From assembly GCF_006716445.1 (NCBI RefSeq), contig NZ_VFPA01000002.1:496001-560000 (forward strand): 64,000 nt of DNA, given 5' to 3'. Shown here piece after piece: positions 33,384 through 44,727 of this stretch. Origin of the DNA: Pseudonocardia kunmingensis (GTDB lineage: Bacteria > Actinomycetota > Actinomycetes > Mycobacteriales > Pseudonocardiaceae). A program made the position numbers and the translations under genes. Within the stretch, counting starts at the first letter, position 1, and every line of letters begins with the position of its first letter. A model generated the notes under the pieces. The model made no database searches. It saw nothing but the letters and a program-made list of their open reading frames with translations, and was not told the DNA's origin.

Positions 33384-34496
33384 TTGACGACGATGACGGG
33401 CGGGTCCGACGCGGGTAGCTCCATGCCGTGGCTCGATGTGCGGCGGCTCGCAGACAGCGGGTCACAGGACCTGCTCGACGTCGACGGTGCGATCCGCCGG
33501 CCGCTGATGGTGGTCGCCCTCGATGCGCCGGTGGAGCCTGCGGTGGCGGATGCGGCGGCGCGTGCCGTGGCGGATGTCGACCGGGTCGTCGTCGGAGTCA
33601 CCACCAGCCCGGCTCTCGATCCCATGCTGGTCCCGCTGGTCAGAGCGCTCGACCTCACCCTCGTTCCGGCGGGCCCGGCCGTTCCCCGGGAGCGGGTCGG
33701 CGTACCGGATCCGATCGCCGAGGCCGCAGAACTGCACCGGCTGGTCGCAGCGAACCCACAGGCCGCCACGGTGCTCGCGGGTCTGTTGCGCTGGTCGGGG
33801 TCCCTCCGGGTCCCCGACGCGCTCGACGCGGAGTCGCTGGCCTACTCCACCCTCCTGGGCGGCGACGAGTTCCGACGGTGGCTCGATCTCCGCGGTCCCC
33901 GGCCGCTGCCGGCTCCTGCGGCCACCGAGCCGGTGCTCGTCGCTCGGGACGGGGATGAGCTGCGGATCACGCTGCACCGGCCGGAGCGCCGCAACGCATA
34001 CGGCCGGGAGATCCGGGACGCGCTCGTCGCGGCACTCGAGATCGCGGTGCTCGACACCGGCGTGACGCGGGTGGTGCTCGACGGCGCCGGCCCGCTCTTC
34101 TCGGCGGGCGGTGATCTTGCCGAGTTCGGTACGGCGCCCGACCTCGCCACGGCGCACGTCGTCCGCAGTCGCGGAGGTGCTGGTCGGCTGCTGCACCGCC
34201 TGGCCGACCGGCTCGAGGTGCGGGTGCACGGCCCGTGCGTGGGCGCGGGGATCGAACTGCCGGCGTTCGCCGGTCGCGTCGTCGCCCGCAGCGACGCCAC
34301 CTTCCGGCTGCCGGAGGTCGCCATGGGCCTCATCCCCGGTGCCGGCGGAACGGTCAGCATCGTGCGCCGCATCGGTCGCTGGCGCGCCCTGCACCTCGCC
34401 CTCACCGGCCGGCCGCTCGCCGCCGGCACCGCGTTGCAGTGGGGCCTCGTGGACGAGGTGGAGCCCGCCGGCGAAGCATCCGATGCCCTCCGCTGA
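33384..34496 (+). CDS. Enoyl-CoA hydratase/isomerase with long N-terminal extension
   Basis: A 370-residue protein. Residues about 190-365 are a crotonase domain: RITLHRPERRNAYGREIRDA, oxyanion loop LFSAGGDLAEFG, GPCVGAGIELPAFAGRV and FRLPEVAMGLIPGAGGTVS, with both catalytic Glu positions kept. The first 190 residues (PLMVVALDAPVEPAVADAAA ... LVRALDLTLVPAGPAVPRER) look like a second, degenerate crotonase-type fold without active-site residues. The TTG start has GAGGGG six bases upstream; an ATG three codons later is the alternative. It likely hydrates enoyl-CoA in the pathway served by EtfBA. Confidence 0.75.
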   Translation: MTTMTGGSDAGSSMPWLDVRRLADSGSQDLLDVDGAIRRPLMVVALDAPVEPAVADAAARAVADVDRVVVGVTTSPALDPMLVPLVRALDLTLVPAGPAVPRERVGVPDPIAEAAELHRLVAANPQAATVLAGLLRWSGSLRVPDALDAESLAYSTLLGGDEFRRWLDLRGPRPLPAPAATEPVLVARDGDELRITLHRPERRNAYGREIRDALVAALEIAVLDTGVTRVVLDGAGPLFSAGGDLAEFGTAPDLATAHVVRSRGGAGRLLHRLADRLEVRVHGPCVGAGIELPAFAGRVVARSDATFRLPEVAMGLIPGAGGTVSIVRRIGRWRALHLALTGRPLAAGTALQWGLVDEVEPAGEASDALR

Positions 34497-34643
34497 TCAC
34501 GCTGTGCACGGCGTCCGCCTGCCGGTCGGCGGACGGTTCGTCCCGTCGGGCGTCCAAGTCCTGCTCAACACGTCACGAAGGCGTGCCCTCGACCCTGGGC
34601 AGCGATCCGCACACTCACTGCCGTCGCTATAGGAGGAGAGCCC

Positions 34644-36875
34644 GTGGTTGTCAGACTCGTCATCGGACTGGCGATGACAGTGCTCGCACTGGCCGTGTCC
34701 GGCCGCCGCGCCTACTGGCTCTACCAGCTGATCAGCTCCGGTCAGCCGGCGCACGACCGCACCGACGGCCTCGGCGAGCGGATCAAGGCGCAGTTCGTCG
34801 AGGTGTTCGGGCAGCGCAAGCTGCTGCGGTGGTCGGTGCCCGGACTCGCCCACTTCTTCACCTTCTGGGCGTTCGTGATCTTGATCACGGTGTACCTCGA
34901 GGCCTACGGCGCGCTGTTCGACCACGACTTCCACATCCCGCTGATCGGCCGCTGGCCGGTGCTCGGGTTCCTCCAGGACTTCATCGCCACCGCCGCGCTG
35001 ATCTCGCTCGCCGTGTTCGCCGTGATCCGCATCCGCAACGCGCCGGAGCGCCAGGCGCGCGCGTCGCGGTTCTACGGATCCCACACCGGGGGCGCGTGGC
35101 TGATCCTGTTCATGATCTTCAACGTGCTGTGGACGATGTTCTTCTTCCGCGGCGCGTCCTCGGCGCTGGGCGTGTTCCCCTACGAGTCGGGAGCCTTCGT
35201 CTCGATCGGCGTCGGCCGGCTCATGGCCGGGATCCCCGAGGGCACGCTCTTCGTGCTCGAGAGCATCGGCCTGCTGCTGCACATCGGCGTGATGCTGGTC
35301 TTCACCGTGATCATCGCCTACAGCAAGCACCTGCACATCTTCACCGCGCCGATCAACGTCTCCGCCAAGCGGATGCCGAAGGCGCTGGGCCCGCTGCAGC
35401 CGATCGAGCACGAGGGCAAGCCGATCGACTTCGAGGACCCGCCGGAGGAGGCGGCGTTCGGCCGCGGCAAGGTCGAGGACTTCACGTGGAAGGGCATGCT
35501 CGACTTCGCGACCTGCACCGAGTGCGGTCGCTGCCAGAGCCAGTGCCCGGCCTGGAACACCGGCAAGCCACTCTCCCCGAAGCTCGTGATCATGGACCTG
35601 CGGGATCACCTGCTGGCCAAGGCGCCCTACCTCATCGACGGCAAACAGGCACCCGAGGAGGGGTCGATCGACTTCTCCGCCGGGCTCACCGCTCACCCGG
35701 GCCACGGGGTGCCGGAGTCCGGGTACGAGCGGGTTCCCGGTTCCGGCCCGGAACAGGCCGCACGCCCTCTCGTCGGCACCGCCGAGCAGGGTGGCGTGAT
35801 CGACCCCGACGTGCTGTGGGCGTGCACCACCTGCGGAGCGTGCGTCGAGCAGTGCCCGGTGGACATCGAGCACGTCGACCACATCGTCGACATGCGCCGC
35901 CACCAGGTGCTCATAGAGTCGGAGTTCCCCTCCGAGCTGGGCGTGCTGTTCCGCAACCTGGAGAACAAGGGCAACCCGTGGGGCCAGAACGCCAAGGAGC
36001 GTCTGGACTGGACCAAGGGCCTGGACTTCGAGGTCCCGGTCTTCGACGGCGAGCTCTCACCGGACACCGAGTACCTCTACTGGATCGGCTGCGCGGGCGC
36101 GTTCGACGACAACGCCAAGAAGACCGTGCGCGCCACCGCGGAGCTGCTGCACCGCGCCGGCGTGGACTACGTGGTGCTGGGCTCGGAGGAGGGCTGCACC
36201 GGCGACCCGGCTCGCCGCTCGGGCAACGAGTTCCTCTTCCAGATGCTCGCCCAGCAGAACGTCGAGATGCTCAACAGCGTCTTCTCCGGGCGCGAGCCGG
36301 GCACCCGCAAGATCGTGACGACCTGCCCGCACTGCCTCAACACCCTCGGGCGCGAGTACCCGCAGCTGGACGGGCACTACGAGGTCGTGCACCACACGCA
36401 GCTGCTCAACAAGCTGGTGCGCGAGGGCAAGCTCGTGCCGGTCGCCGCCCCGGACGCGATGACCGACGTGACCTACCACGACCCCTGCTACCTCGGCCGC
36501 CACAACGAGATCTACGAGGAGCCCCGGGAGCTCGTCGGCGCGGCCGGCGTCACGCTCAACGAGATGCCCCGGCACGCCGACCGGTCCTTCTGCTGCGGTG
36601 CGGGTGGTGCCCGCATGTGGATGGAGGAGAAGATCGGCAAGCGGGTCAACCTTGAGCGCGTGGACGAGGCCCTCGGCACCGGTGCCGAGAAGATCGCCAC
36701 GGGCTGCCCGTTCTGCCGCGTGATGTTCTCCGACGGCCTCACGCAGCGCCAGAGCGAGGACAAGGGCACGGACGTGGAGATCCTCGACGTCTCCCAGATG
36801 CTGCTCGCCTCGGTGCGACGCGGAGACACCGTCGAACCAGGTCCTGTCGAGAAGGAGGTCGAGGAGATCCGATGA
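34644..36875 (+). CDS. etfD: EtfD-like membrane ETF:quinone oxidoreductase (heterodisulfide reductase-related Fe-S protein)
   Basis: A 743-residue protein. The N-terminal 250 residues hold five or six membrane helices of NarI/heme-b type ([54 protein letters not shown]). Two [4Fe-4S] motifs follow: [14 protein letters not shown] (near residue 292) and [14 protein letters not shown] (near 394). Two cysteine-rich CCG-type domains end the protein ([50 protein letters not shown]). This is the layout of mycobacterial EtfD, which passes electrons from EtfBA to menaquinone in beta-oxidation. The location in an etfBA operon supports it. The preceding 147 bases hold a GGAGGAG site and no gene. Confidence 0.85.
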   Translation: MVVRLVIGLAMTVLALAVSGRRAYWLYQLISSGQPAHDRTDGLGERIKAQFVEVFGQRKLLRWSVPGLAHFFTFWAFVILITVYLEAYGALFDHDFHIPLIGRWPVLGFLQDFIATAALISLAVFAVIRIRNAPERQARASRFYGSHTGGAWLILFMIFNVLWTMFFFRGASSALGVFPYESGAFVSIGVGRLMAGIPEGTLFVLESIGLLLHIGVMLVFTVIIAYSKHLHIFTAPINVSAKRMPKALGPLQPIEHEGKPIDFEDPPEEAAFGRGKVEDFTWKGMLDFATCTECGRCQSQCPAWNTGKPLSPKLVIMDLRDHLLAKAPYLIDGKQAPEEGSIDFSAGLTAHPGHGVPESGYERVPGSGPEQAARPLVGTAEQGGVIDPDVLWACTTCGACVEQCPVDIEHVDHIVDMRRHQVLIESEFPSELGVLFRNLENKGNPWGQNAKERLDWTKGLDFEVPVFDGELSPDTEYLYWIGCAGAFDDNAKKTVRATAELLHRAGVDYVVLGSEEGCTGDPARRSGNEFLFQMLAQQNVEMLNSVFSGREPGTRKIVTTCPHCLNTLGREYPQLDGHYEVVHHTQLLNKLVREGKLVPVAAPDAMTDVTYHDPCYLGRHNEIYEEPRELVGAAGVTLNEMPRHADRSFCCGAGGARMWMEEKIGKRVNLERVDEALGTGAEKIATGCPFCRVMFSDGLTQRQSEDKGTDVEILDVSQMLLASVRRGDTVEPGPVEKEVEEIR

Positions 36876-38686
36876 ACGTTGTCGTGTCCGGTCGAGCGAG
36901 GACGGCGACGACCGTGCCGCGCTTGAGCAAGGTCCTCGTCGCCAACCGCGGGGAGATCGCCGTCCGCGTCATCCGGGCCTGCCGCGACGCCGGGATCGCG
37001 AGCGTCGCCGTGTACGCCGACCCGGACCGGGACGCGCCGTTCGTCCGGCTGGCCGACGAGGCGTTCGCGCTCGGCGGCAGCACGGCCGCCGAGTCCTACC
37101 TCGACATCGCGAAGGTCGTCGGCGCGGCGAAGCAGGCTGGGGCCGACGGCATCCACCCCGGCTACGGCTTCCTGTCGGAGAACGCCGACTTCGCCCAGGC
37201 GGTGCTCGACGCCGACCTCACCTGGATCGGCCCGACGCCCCAGGCGATCCGCGACCTCGGCGACAAGGTCACCGCCCGCCACATCGCCACCCGCGCCGGC
37301 GCGCCGCTCGTCCCCGGCACGCCGGACCCGGTCTCGGGCCCGGATGAGGTCGAGGCGTTCGCCGAGGAGCACGGGCTGCCCATCGCGATCAAGGCCGCGT
37401 TCGGCGGTGGCGGGCGCGGTATGAAGGTCGCGCGGGAGCGCAAGGAGATCCGCGAGCTCTACGAGTCGGCGGTGCGCGAGGCCACCGCCGCGTTCGGTCG
37501 CGGCGAGTGCTTCGTGGAGCGCTACCTCGACAAGCCGCGCCACGTCGAGGCGCAGGTGCTCGCCGACACCCACGGCAACGTCATCGTCGTGGGCACCCGC
37601 GACTGCTCCCTGCAGCGCCGGTTCCAGAAGCTCGTCGAGGAGGCGCCCGCGCCGTTCCTGTCCGACGAGCAGCGCGCCACGATCCACGAGTCGGCGAAGG
37701 CGATCTGCCGCGAAGCCGGCTACCACGGCGCCGGCACCGTGGAGTTCCTCGTCGGGCAGGACGGGCTGATCTCGTTCCTCGAGGTCAACACCCGGCTGCA
37801 GGTGGAGCACCCGGTCTCGGAGGAGACCTCGGGGCTCGACCTGGTGCGCGAGCAGTTCCGCATCGCCGAGGGCGAGGTGCTCAACCTGCTGGAGGACCCG
37901 GAGCCGCGCGGGCACTCGATCGAGTTCCGGATCAACGGCGAGGACGCCGGGCGCGGCTTCCTGCCCGCGCCGGGCACCGTCAGCGCGATCTCGTTCCCGG
38001 CCGGCCCGGGCGTGCGGGTCGACGCCGGGGTCGAGGCCGGCTCGGTGGTCGGCGGGCAGTTCGACTCGCTGCTCGCGAAGCTGATCGTCACCGGTTCCGA
38101 CCGGGCGCAGGCGCTGGAGCGTTCCCGGCGTGCGCTGGCCGAGTTCCAGGTCGAGGGCATGGCCACGGTGCTGGAGTTCCACCGGCTCGTCGTCGAGGAC
38201 CCGGCGTTCGCGGCCACGGACGCCGACGGTTTCACCGTCCACACCCGCTGGATCGAGACGGAGTGGGACAACACGGTCGAGCCCTTCACCGGCGGCGAGG
38301 GCGCCGACGCCGAGGAGGCGCCGCGGCAGAGCGTGGTCGTCGAGGTCGGCGGCCGCCGGCTGGAGGTCTCGCTGCCCGGCGACCTCGCCCTGGGTGGTGG
38401 CGGCCCGGCCGCCGGGGCGAAGGCCCCGCCCCGCAAGCGCGGTGGCGGCAAGGGCGGCTCGGCGGCGTCGGGTGACGCGGTGACCGCTCCGATGCAGGGC
38501 ACCATCATCAAGGTCGCCGTGTCCGACGGCGACACGGTCTCGGCGGGCGACCTCGTCGTCGTGCTCGAGGCGATGAAGATGGAGAACCCGGTCACCGCCC
38601 ACAAGGCAGGCACCGTCACCGGCCTGTCCGCGGAGCAGGGCAGCTCGGTGTCGCAGGGCACCGTCCTCTGCGAGATCAAGGACTGA
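36872..38686 (+). CDS. Acyl-CoA carboxylase alpha subunit (biotin carboxylase plus biotin carrier)
   Basis: A 604-residue protein. The biotin carboxylase domain shows [40 protein letters not shown], the ATP-grasp loop [32 protein letters not shown] and [19 protein letters not shown]. The carrier domain ends the protein with [20 protein letters not shown] (biotin Lys near 569). With an AccD/PccB beta subunit it would carboxylate acetyl- or propionyl-CoA; its place before mutAB points to propionyl-CoA. No beta subunit is in the window. The ATG overlaps the etfD stop (ATGA). Confidence 0.9.
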   Translation: MNVVVSGRARTATTVPRLSKVLVANRGEIAVRVIRACRDAGIASVAVYADPDRDAPFVRLADEAFALGGSTAAESYLDIAKVVGAAKQAGADGIHPGYGFLSENADFAQAVLDADLTWIGPTPQAIRDLGDKVTARHIATRAGAPLVPGTPDPVSGPDEVEAFAEEHGLPIAIKAAFGGGGRGMKVARERKEIRELYESAVREATAAFGRGECFVERYLDKPRHVEAQVLADTHGNVIVVGTRDCSLQRRFQKLVEEAPAPFLSDEQRATIHESAKAICREAGYHGAGTVEFLVGQDGLISFLEVNTRLQVEHPVSEETSGLDLVREQFRIAEGEVLNLLEDPEPRGHSIEFRINGEDAGRGFLPAPGTVSAISFPAGPGVRVDAGVEAGSVVGGQFDSLLAKLIVTGSDRAQALERSRRALAEFQVEGMATVLEFHRLVVEDPAFAATDADGFTVHTRWIETEWDNTVEPFTGGEGADAEEAPRQSVVVEVGGRRLEVSLPGDLALGGGGPAAGAKAPPRKRGGGKGGSAASGDAVTAPMQGTIIKVAVSDGDTVSAGDLVVVLEAMKMENPVTAHKAGTVTGLSAEQGSSVSQGTVLCEIKD

Positions 38687-38732
38687 CCGTGGCGGTGGGT
38701 CGGTGGCGTACCGGGAGCGAGGGGTCGCAGGC

Positions 38733-40637
38733 ATGAACCAGGCGATGGACACCGCCGAGATGGCGGGTGCTGCACCCGACGAGCACGCGCCCGCGCTGGA
38801 GGAGGACCTCGCCCTCGCGGCCGGGTTTTCCGCAGCCTCCCGTGAGCGGTGGGCGGAGCTGGTCGACAAGGTGCTGCGGAAGGCAGGTCGCCCGCCCGCC
38901 GAGCCGGGCGGGGGCGTCGAGGCGCTCACCCGCGTCACTCCGGACGGCCTCCGGGTGCGGCCGCTCTACACGGCCGAGGACGCTCCCGCCCCGGATGCGG
39001 CGGGTGTGCCGGGTGCGCTCCCCTTCGTGCGCGGTGGCCGGGTGAACGGCCCGGCTCCGGACGGCTGGGAGGTGCGGCAGCGTCACGCCGAACCGGACCC
39101 GGCCGTCGCGCGTGCCGCTGTGCTGGCCGATCTGGAGAACGGCGTCGGTTCGATCTGGCTGGCCATGGGCGCGGGAGGCACCGCGGTGGCCGACCTGCCG
39201 GCCGCGCTCGAGGGCGTACAGCTCGACCTGGCCACCGTGGTGCTGGACGCCTCTGCGGACACGGCGCAGGCCGAGCCGGCCGCGGCGGAGGCGCTGCTCG
39301 CCCTCGGCGCGCGGAACGTCGCGCCCGCCGAGCTGAGGGCCACGCTGGGTCTGGACCCCGTCGGGCGGCGCGCCCGCACCGGTGCCGGCCCGGAACCGGA
39401 TGTCGTCGTCCCGCTGGCGCGGCGCGTGGCGGAGGAGTTCCCGCAGGTCCGGTCGGTGGTCGTGGACGCGCTGGCGGTGCATGGCGCGGGTGGGGCCGAC
39501 GCGCAGGAGCTGGGGTTCTCGTTGGCGGCCGGGGTGGCGTACCTGCGCGCGCTCACGGCGGGAGGCCTCGATCTGGCTGCGGCCGCCGGGCAGCTGGAGT
39601 TCCGCTATGCCGCGACCGTGGAGCAGTTCCCGACGATCGCGAAGCTGCGGGCGGCGCGATTGCTGTGGTCGCGGGTCACGGAGGCGTGTGGTGTGGCGCT
39701 GCCGCAGTACCAGCACGCCGTGGGCTCGCCGGTGATGCTCACCCGCCGCGATGCGCACGGCAACCTGTTGCGTGGCACGGTCGCCGGGTTCGCGGCCGGG
39801 GTCGGTGGCGCCGACGCGGTCACGGTGGCCCCGTTCGACGCCGCGCTCGGAGCGTCGGAGCCCTTCTCCCGGCGGGTCGCGCGCAACACCCAGTCGCTGC
39901 TGGTGCAGGAGTCGCACCTGGCGCGGGTGATCGACCCGGCCGGGGGCTCGTGGTTCGTCGAGTCGCTCACCCGGGAGCTGGCCGCGGCCGCGTGGGCCTT
40001 CTTCCAGGAGATCGAGGCCGTGGGCGGCGCTGTCGCGGCGCTCGACGCCGGCGTGGTGGCCGAGCGAGTGGCGGCGGTCCGGGAGCGCCGTGAGGTCGCG
40101 GCCGCGCGGCGCACGGCGCCGATCACCGGGGTGAGCGAGTTCGCCGACCTGGCCGAGCTGCCGCTTTCGCGGCGGGCCGTGCCGCAGCCGCCGGGCGGGG
40201 GGTTGCCACTGTTCCGGCCGGCGGAGCGCTACGAGGCGTTCCGGGACCGCTCCGACGCGGTGCTCGCCGAGACCGGCGCGCGGCCCCGGGCCTTCCTGGC
40301 CACTCTCGGCCCGCTCGCGGCGTATACCGCCCGGGCGGGCTTCGCCCGCAACCTGCTGCAGGCCGGCGGGATCGAGGCCCCGGAGGCCGGGCCCACGGAG
40401 TCGGCGGCGCAGGTGGTCGCGGCGTTCCGGGAGGCGGGCACCCCGGTGGCCGTGCTCTGCTCGACCGACGCGCTCTGCGCCGAGCGGGCCGCGGAGACCG
40501 TGGCGGCGCTGCGGGAGGCGGGCGCGCGGCAGGTCCTGCTCGCAGGCTCGGCAGGCGTAGCAGGTATGGACGGGCATCTCGCCGCCGGGTGCGACGCGCT
40601 CGCCGTGATTGAGTCGGTGTACGAGGTGATCGCATGA
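38733..40637 (+). CDS. mutA: Methylmalonyl-CoA mutase small subunit
   Basis: About 634 residues. It has the mutase TIM-barrel features of the catalytically silent subunit: [60 protein letters not shown] and [38 protein letters not shown]. The C-terminal cobalamin-like domain lacks the D-x-H-x-x-G motif. I chose the ATG with GAGGGG upstream; a GTG ten codons earlier is possible. It overlaps mutB by four bases and forms the heterodimer with it. Confidence 0.9.
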   Translation: MNQAMDTAEMAGAAPDEHAPALEEDLALAAGFSAASRERWAELVDKVLRKAGRPPAEPGGGVEALTRVTPDGLRVRPLYTAEDAPAPDAAGVPGALPFVRGGRVNGPAPDGWEVRQRHAEPDPAVARAAVLADLENGVGSIWLAMGAGGTAVADLPAALEGVQLDLATVVLDASADTAQAEPAAAEALLALGARNVAPAELRATLGLDPVGRRARTGAGPEPDVVVPLARRVAEEFPQVRSVVVDALAVHGAGGADAQELGFSLAAGVAYLRALTAGGLDLAAAAGQLEFRYAATVEQFPTIAKLRAARLLWSRVTEACGVALPQYQHAVGSPVMLTRRDAHGNLLRGTVAGFAAGVGGADAVTVAPFDAALGASEPFSRRVARNTQSLLVQESHLARVIDPAGGSWFVESLTRELAAAAWAFFQEIEAVGGAVAALDAGVVAERVAAVRERREVAAARRTAPITGVSEFADLAELPLSRRAVPQPPGGGLPLFRPAERYEAFRDRSDAVLAETGARPRAFLATLGPLAAYTARAGFARNLLQAGGIEAPEAGPTESAAQVVAAFREAGTPVAVLCSTDALCAERAAETVAALREAGARQVLLAGSAGVAGMDGHLAAGCDALAVIESVYEVIA

Positions 40638-42814
40638 TTCCGGACTTCACGCAGGTCCCCCTGGACGGCGGCGCGTCGCCGGCGGGGCAGTGGTCCGGCG
40701 ACGTCCCGGTGTGGGAGTCCCCGGAGGGGATCGGGGTGAAGCCGCTCTACACCGCGGCCGACGTCGAGGGCCTGGACTTCCTGGAGACCTATCCGGGGAT
40801 CGCGCCGTATCTGCGCGGCCCGTACCCGACGATGTACACGACGCAGCCCTGGACGGTGCGCCAGTACGCGGGTTTCTCCACGGCGGCGGAGTCGAACGCC
40901 TTCTACCGGCGCAACCTGGCGGCGGGGCAGAAGGGTCTGTCGATCGCGTTCGACCTGGCCACGCACCGCGGCTACGACTCCGACCATCCGCGGGTCGGGG
41001 GCGATGTCGGGATGGCGGGCGTGGCGATCGACTCGATCTACGACATGCGGCAGTTGTTCGACGGGATCCCGCTGGGTGAGATGTCGGTGTCGATGACGAT
41101 GAACGGCGCGGTGTTGCCCGTGCTGGCGCTCTACGTCGTGGCGGCCGAGGAGCAGGGGGTGGCGCACGGGAAGCTGGCCGGGACCATCCAGAACGACATC
41201 CTCAAGGAGTTCATGGTCCGCAACACCTACATCTATCCGCCGCGGCCGTCGATGCAGATCATCTCCGACATCTTCTCGTTCACCTCGCGGGAGATGCCGA
41301 GGTTCAACTCGATCTCCATCTCCGGCTACCACATCCAGGAGGCCGGGGCCACGGCCGACCTGGAGCTGGCCTACACCCTCGCGGACGGTGTGGAGTACCT
41401 GCGGGCGGGCATCGACGCGGGTCTGGACGTGGACCGGTTCGCGCCCCGGTTGTCGTTCTTCTTCGGCATCGGCATGAACTTCTTCATGGAGGTCGCGAAG
41501 CTGCGGGCGGCGCGGCTGCTGTGGGCGAAGCTGGTGACGCAGTTCTCCCCGGAGAACGAGAAGTCGCTGTCGTTGCGCACGCACTGCCAGACCTCGGGGT
41601 GGTCGCTGACGGCGCAGGACGTCTACAACAACGTGGTGCGCACCTGCGTGGAGGCGATGGCCGCCACCCAGGGTCACACCCAGTCGCTGCACACCAACGC
41701 CCTGGACGAGGCGCTGGCGCTGCCCACGGACTTCTCGGCGCGCATCGCGCGCAACACGCAGCTGCTGTTGCAGCAGGAGTCGGGCACCACGCGGGTGATC
41801 GACCCGTGGGGCGGGTCCCACTACGTGGAGCGGCTGACCTACGACCTGGCGCGCCGGGCGTGGGCGCACATCGAGGAGGTCGAGCGCGCAGGCGGGATGG
41901 CGCAGGCGATCGACGCGGGTATCCCGAAGCTGCGCGTCGAGGAGGCCGCCGCGCGCACGCAGGCGCGCATCGACGCCGGGCGCCAGCCGGTCATCGGGGT
42001 CAACAAGTACGTGGTCGACGGAGACGAGGACATCGACGTCCTCAAGGTCGACAACGCCGGCGTGCGCCGCGAGCAGCGGGAGAAGCTGCGGCGACTGCGC
42101 GAGGAGCGCGACGACCGCGAGGTCGACACCGCGCTCTCGGCCCTGACGTCCGCCGCGGCGCTGATCGCCGAGGGCTCACCGCGCTCGCAGGCGCAGAACC
42201 TGCTCGCGCTGTCGGTCTCGGCGGCGCGGGCGAAGGCCACCGTGGGCGAGATCTCCGACGCGCTGGAGAAGGTGTTCTCGCGCCACGCCGGTCAGATCCG
42301 CATCATCTCCGGTGTGTACGCGCACGAGGCCGGGTCCACCCCGGCGATCGACCGGGCCCGCGAGCTCGTGGACGCCTTCGCCGCGCAGGAGGGCCGCCAG
42401 CCGCGGATCCTGGTGGCGAAGATGGGCCAGGACGGGCACGACCGGGGCCAGAAGGTGATCGCCACCGCGTTCGCCGACCTCGGTTTCGACGTCGATGTCG
42501 GCCCGCTGTTCTCCACGCCCGCGGAGGTGGCGCGGCAGGCGGTCGAGGCCGACGTGCACGTCGTCGGGGTCAGCTCGCTCGCGGCCGGGCACCTGACGTT
42601 GGTGCCGGAGCTGCGTTCCGAGCTCGCGGCGCTGGACCGTGAGGACATCGTGGTCGTGGTCGGCGGGGTCATCCCGCCCGCCGACCACCCGGCGCTGAAG
42701 GAGGCCGGGGCGGCCGCGGTGTTCGGCCCCGGCACCGTGATCGCGGAGGCAGCGGTCGACCTGCTCGACACGCTCGGTGCCCAGCTGGACCACGACCGTC
42801 CACGGACCGATTGA
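40634..42814 (+). CDS. mutB: Methylmalonyl-CoA mutase large (catalytic) subunit
   Basis: A 726-residue adenosylcobalamin enzyme that turns (R)-methylmalonyl-CoA into succinyl-CoA. It carries [100 protein letters not shown] and the cobalamin motif [20 protein letters not shown] near residue 596. Its length and all motifs are complete. No epimerase, MeaB chaperone or propionyl-CoA carboxylase beta gene follows; the next gene is a convergent TetR regulator. Confidence 0.96.
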   Translation: MIPDFTQVPLDGGASPAGQWSGDVPVWESPEGIGVKPLYTAADVEGLDFLETYPGIAPYLRGPYPTMYTTQPWTVRQYAGFSTAAESNAFYRRNLAAGQKGLSIAFDLATHRGYDSDHPRVGGDVGMAGVAIDSIYDMRQLFDGIPLGEMSVSMTMNGAVLPVLALYVVAAEEQGVAHGKLAGTIQNDILKEFMVRNTYIYPPRPSMQIISDIFSFTSREMPRFNSISISGYHIQEAGATADLELAYTLADGVEYLRAGIDAGLDVDRFAPRLSFFFGIGMNFFMEVAKLRAARLLWAKLVTQFSPENEKSLSLRTHCQTSGWSLTAQDVYNNVVRTCVEAMAATQGHTQSLHTNALDEALALPTDFSARIARNTQLLLQQESGTTRVIDPWGGSHYVERLTYDLARRAWAHIEEVERAGGMAQAIDAGIPKLRVEEAAARTQARIDAGRQPVIGVNKYVVDGDEDIDVLKVDNAGVRREQREKLRRLREERDDREVDTALSALTSAAALIAEGSPRSQAQNLLALSVSAARAKATVGEISDALEKVFSRHAGQIRIISGVYAHEAGSTPAIDRARELVDAFAAQEGRQPRILVAKMGQDGHDRGQKVIATAFADLGFDVDVGPLFSTPAEVARQAVEADVHVVGVSSLAAGHLTLVPELRSELAALDREDIVVVVGGVIPPADHPALKEAGAAAVFGPGTVIAEAAVDLLDTLGAQLDHDRPRTD

Positions 42815-42859
42815 CCGTCCTGCATGCGTGGTTGCGCTGCCTCGCGGGCCGAGCGCGGC

Positions 42860-43459
42860 TCAGCGGTCGGGAACCGTCTGCGCTCCCACGGCGCGCAACG
42901 CGAAGTCAATGACCTCGGCGGCCGTCTCCTCCGCCGTGCGGCTCGTCGAGCGCGCCACCTGCTCGTCGAACGCCTTGCCCAGGGCCGCCCGGATCGAGCG
43001 TGCGTCGGAGGCAGGTCTGGCCCACGGGAAGGAGCCGTCGATCAGGCCACGCTCGAGGATCGCCGCGATTGCTGCCTCCTGGGCCGCCTCGAAGCGCTGC
43101 CGCTCCGCGACGTACCCGCGGGCTCGCGTGACTTCCTCGGACGAGAGGACGAGCATGCGGCGTCGCCGTCGAGGATCCGCCGCGATCCGCAAGAACGTGG
43201 CCATACAGCTCGCCAGCGCGTCGCGGGGACTCTGCGACCGGGCGGCGGCGTCGAGCTGACCCGTGACCCGCTCGGCGTCGCGCCGGAAGAGTGCGAGCAG
43301 CAGCTCGTCCTTCGACTCGAAGTGGCGATAGAAGGCGCGAGTAGACAGTCCTGCGTTGCGTAGGACGTCGGTGACCGACACGCTGGTGCCCTTGCTGGCG
43401 ATGAGGGTGCGGTATGCCGCGTCCATGACGGCTGCGCGCTCGGCCGCCTGAGCCGTCAC
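42860..43459 (-). CDS. TetR-family transcriptional regulator
   Basis: A 199-residue repressor. The HTH lies in residues about 10-55 (AAYRTLIASKGTSVSVTDVL, RNAGLSTRAFYRHFESKDEL). The C-terminal ligand domain is helical and basic (FLRIAADPRRRRRMLVLSSE). The GTG start follows GGAAGGAG; the longer upstream frame is a shadow. It converges on mutB and is divergent from nothing nearby, so its target could be its own promoter, the hydrolase gene upstream on the same strand, or the block to its left. Confidence 0.82.
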   Translation of the reverse strand: MTAQAAERAAVMDAAYRTLIASKGTSVSVTDVLRNAGLSTRAFYRHFESKDELLLALFRRDAERVTGQLDAAARSQSPRDALASCMATFLRIAADPRRRRRMLVLSSEEVTRARGYVAERQRFEAAQEAAIAAILERGLIDGSFPWARPASDARSIRAALGKAFDEQVARSTSRTAEETAAEVIDFALRAVGAQTVPDR

Positions 43460-43655
43460 CGGTGATCTCCTTCCACTGGAGTGTTGAAGCAGCCTAGCGG
43501 AGCGGTGCAGCATGTTTGACCGTGTGGCCCTGGATCGAACCCGCAGGGATACAGGCCATTTGCTACCGATCGGTGAATACGTCGCGGTGTGGGCCATCCG
43601 TGCCCGCGGCTGATTCCACTCGAGCGATCGGGACGCTCGTGGCCGGGGCGTCCCG

Positions 43656-44531
43656 TCAGCGGCGACCCGCCGACGGCCGGCCCGGGAGCGTGTCGAGGAA
43701 GGCCAGCACCTCGCGGGTGAAGACATCGTTGTCGTCGCCGGCCACCATGTGCCCCGTTCCGTGAACATCGACGAATCGCGAGCCGGGGATCAGCTCCAGC
43801 AGCTCGGCGGCGCCCTCGGGGCTGACCACGTCCGACTGCTTGCCCCGGACGAGCAGGGTCGGGACGGTAACTGCGCGAGCGGCGTCCTTCAGGCGGTCGT
43901 AGCCGAGGAGCCGGTTCTCCTGGTCGCCCGCGCGCTGCACGAGGAACGCCGGATCCCAGTGCCAGTGCCAGCGGCCGTCCTCCCCGAGCCGCACGTTGCG
44001 CTTCAAGCCCTCGAGGCTGGCCGGCCGCTCCCGGTGCGGGTTGTAGGCCGCGACGACGTCCGCCACGTCCTCCAGGCTGGCGAAGCCGTTCGGGTTGGCC
44101 CGCATGAACTGCCCGATCCGCGCGGAGCCCTCGGGCTCGATCCGCGGCGCGATGTCGACGAGCACCAGTGCGGCAGGCCGTACGCGCCCCTCTCCCACGG
44201 CGACAAGTGAGGTCAGGCCGCCCATGGAGGCTCCGATGAGTACGGGAGCCGTTGCCGTCGTGGCGGTGATCGCGACGAGGTCCGCGACGAGGGCGTCCAT
44301 CGAGTAGTCGCCGTCCGGCGCCCAGCTGCTGTCGCCGTGTCCACGCGCGTCGAGCGTGATCGACGTCCACTCGTGCCGCGCCAAGGTCGCGGCCGCGGAC
44401 TTCCACGAATGCCGTGTCTGGCCGCCACCGTGCAGGAGAAGTGCCACGCCGCGGGCATCGTCGGCCGGGAACTCGTCCCCGGCCAGCTCGACGCCGGCGT
44501 GGGTGAATCGTCGCTGCAAGGGGCCGGGCAC
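43656..44531 (-). CDS. Alpha/beta hydrolase
   Basis: A 291-residue hydrolase: VALLLHGGGQTRHSWKSAAA, SITLDARGHGDSSWAPDGDY, elbow VLIGASMGGLTSLVAVGEGR, acid in TLLVRGKQSDVVSPEGAAEL and His in VDVHGTGHMVAGDDNDVF. A cap domain covers about 130-200. The family includes epoxide hydrolases, haloalkane dehalogenases and C-C hydrolases; the GASMGG elbow and missing dehalogenase Asp make a Ser esterase or C-C hydrolase likelier. The GTG start has GAGGAGG seven bases upstream. Confidence 0.75.
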   Translation of the reverse strand: MPGPLQRRFTHAGVELAGDEFPADDARGVALLLHGGGQTRHSWKSAAATLARHEWTSITLDARGHGDSSWAPDGDYSMDALVADLVAITATTATAPVLIGASMGGLTSLVAVGEGRVRPAALVLVDIAPRIEPEGSARIGQFMRANPNGFASLEDVADVVAAYNPHRERPASLEGLKRNVRLGEDGRWHWHWDPAFLVQRAGDQENRLLGYDRLKDAARAVTVPTLLVRGKQSDVVSPEGAAELLELIPGSRFVDVHGTGHMVAGDDNDVFTREVLAFLDTLPGRPSAGRR

Positions 44532-44727
44532 TGGCGTCCTCCTCTACCGTGAGCCGCGGTGACGGCTTACCGTGCACCATGCCGTAATGCGATCTGTACG
44601 AGTATTACTGCCGTCACGGCCGCCTCCGACTCAGCGGCGAGACCCAGCACACGCCTCGGCATGCATCTCGAGGGGGCCGAACCCCTGATGACGCGGAGAG
44701 CTTGCGGCTCGCCGCAGCTGAGTCGAG

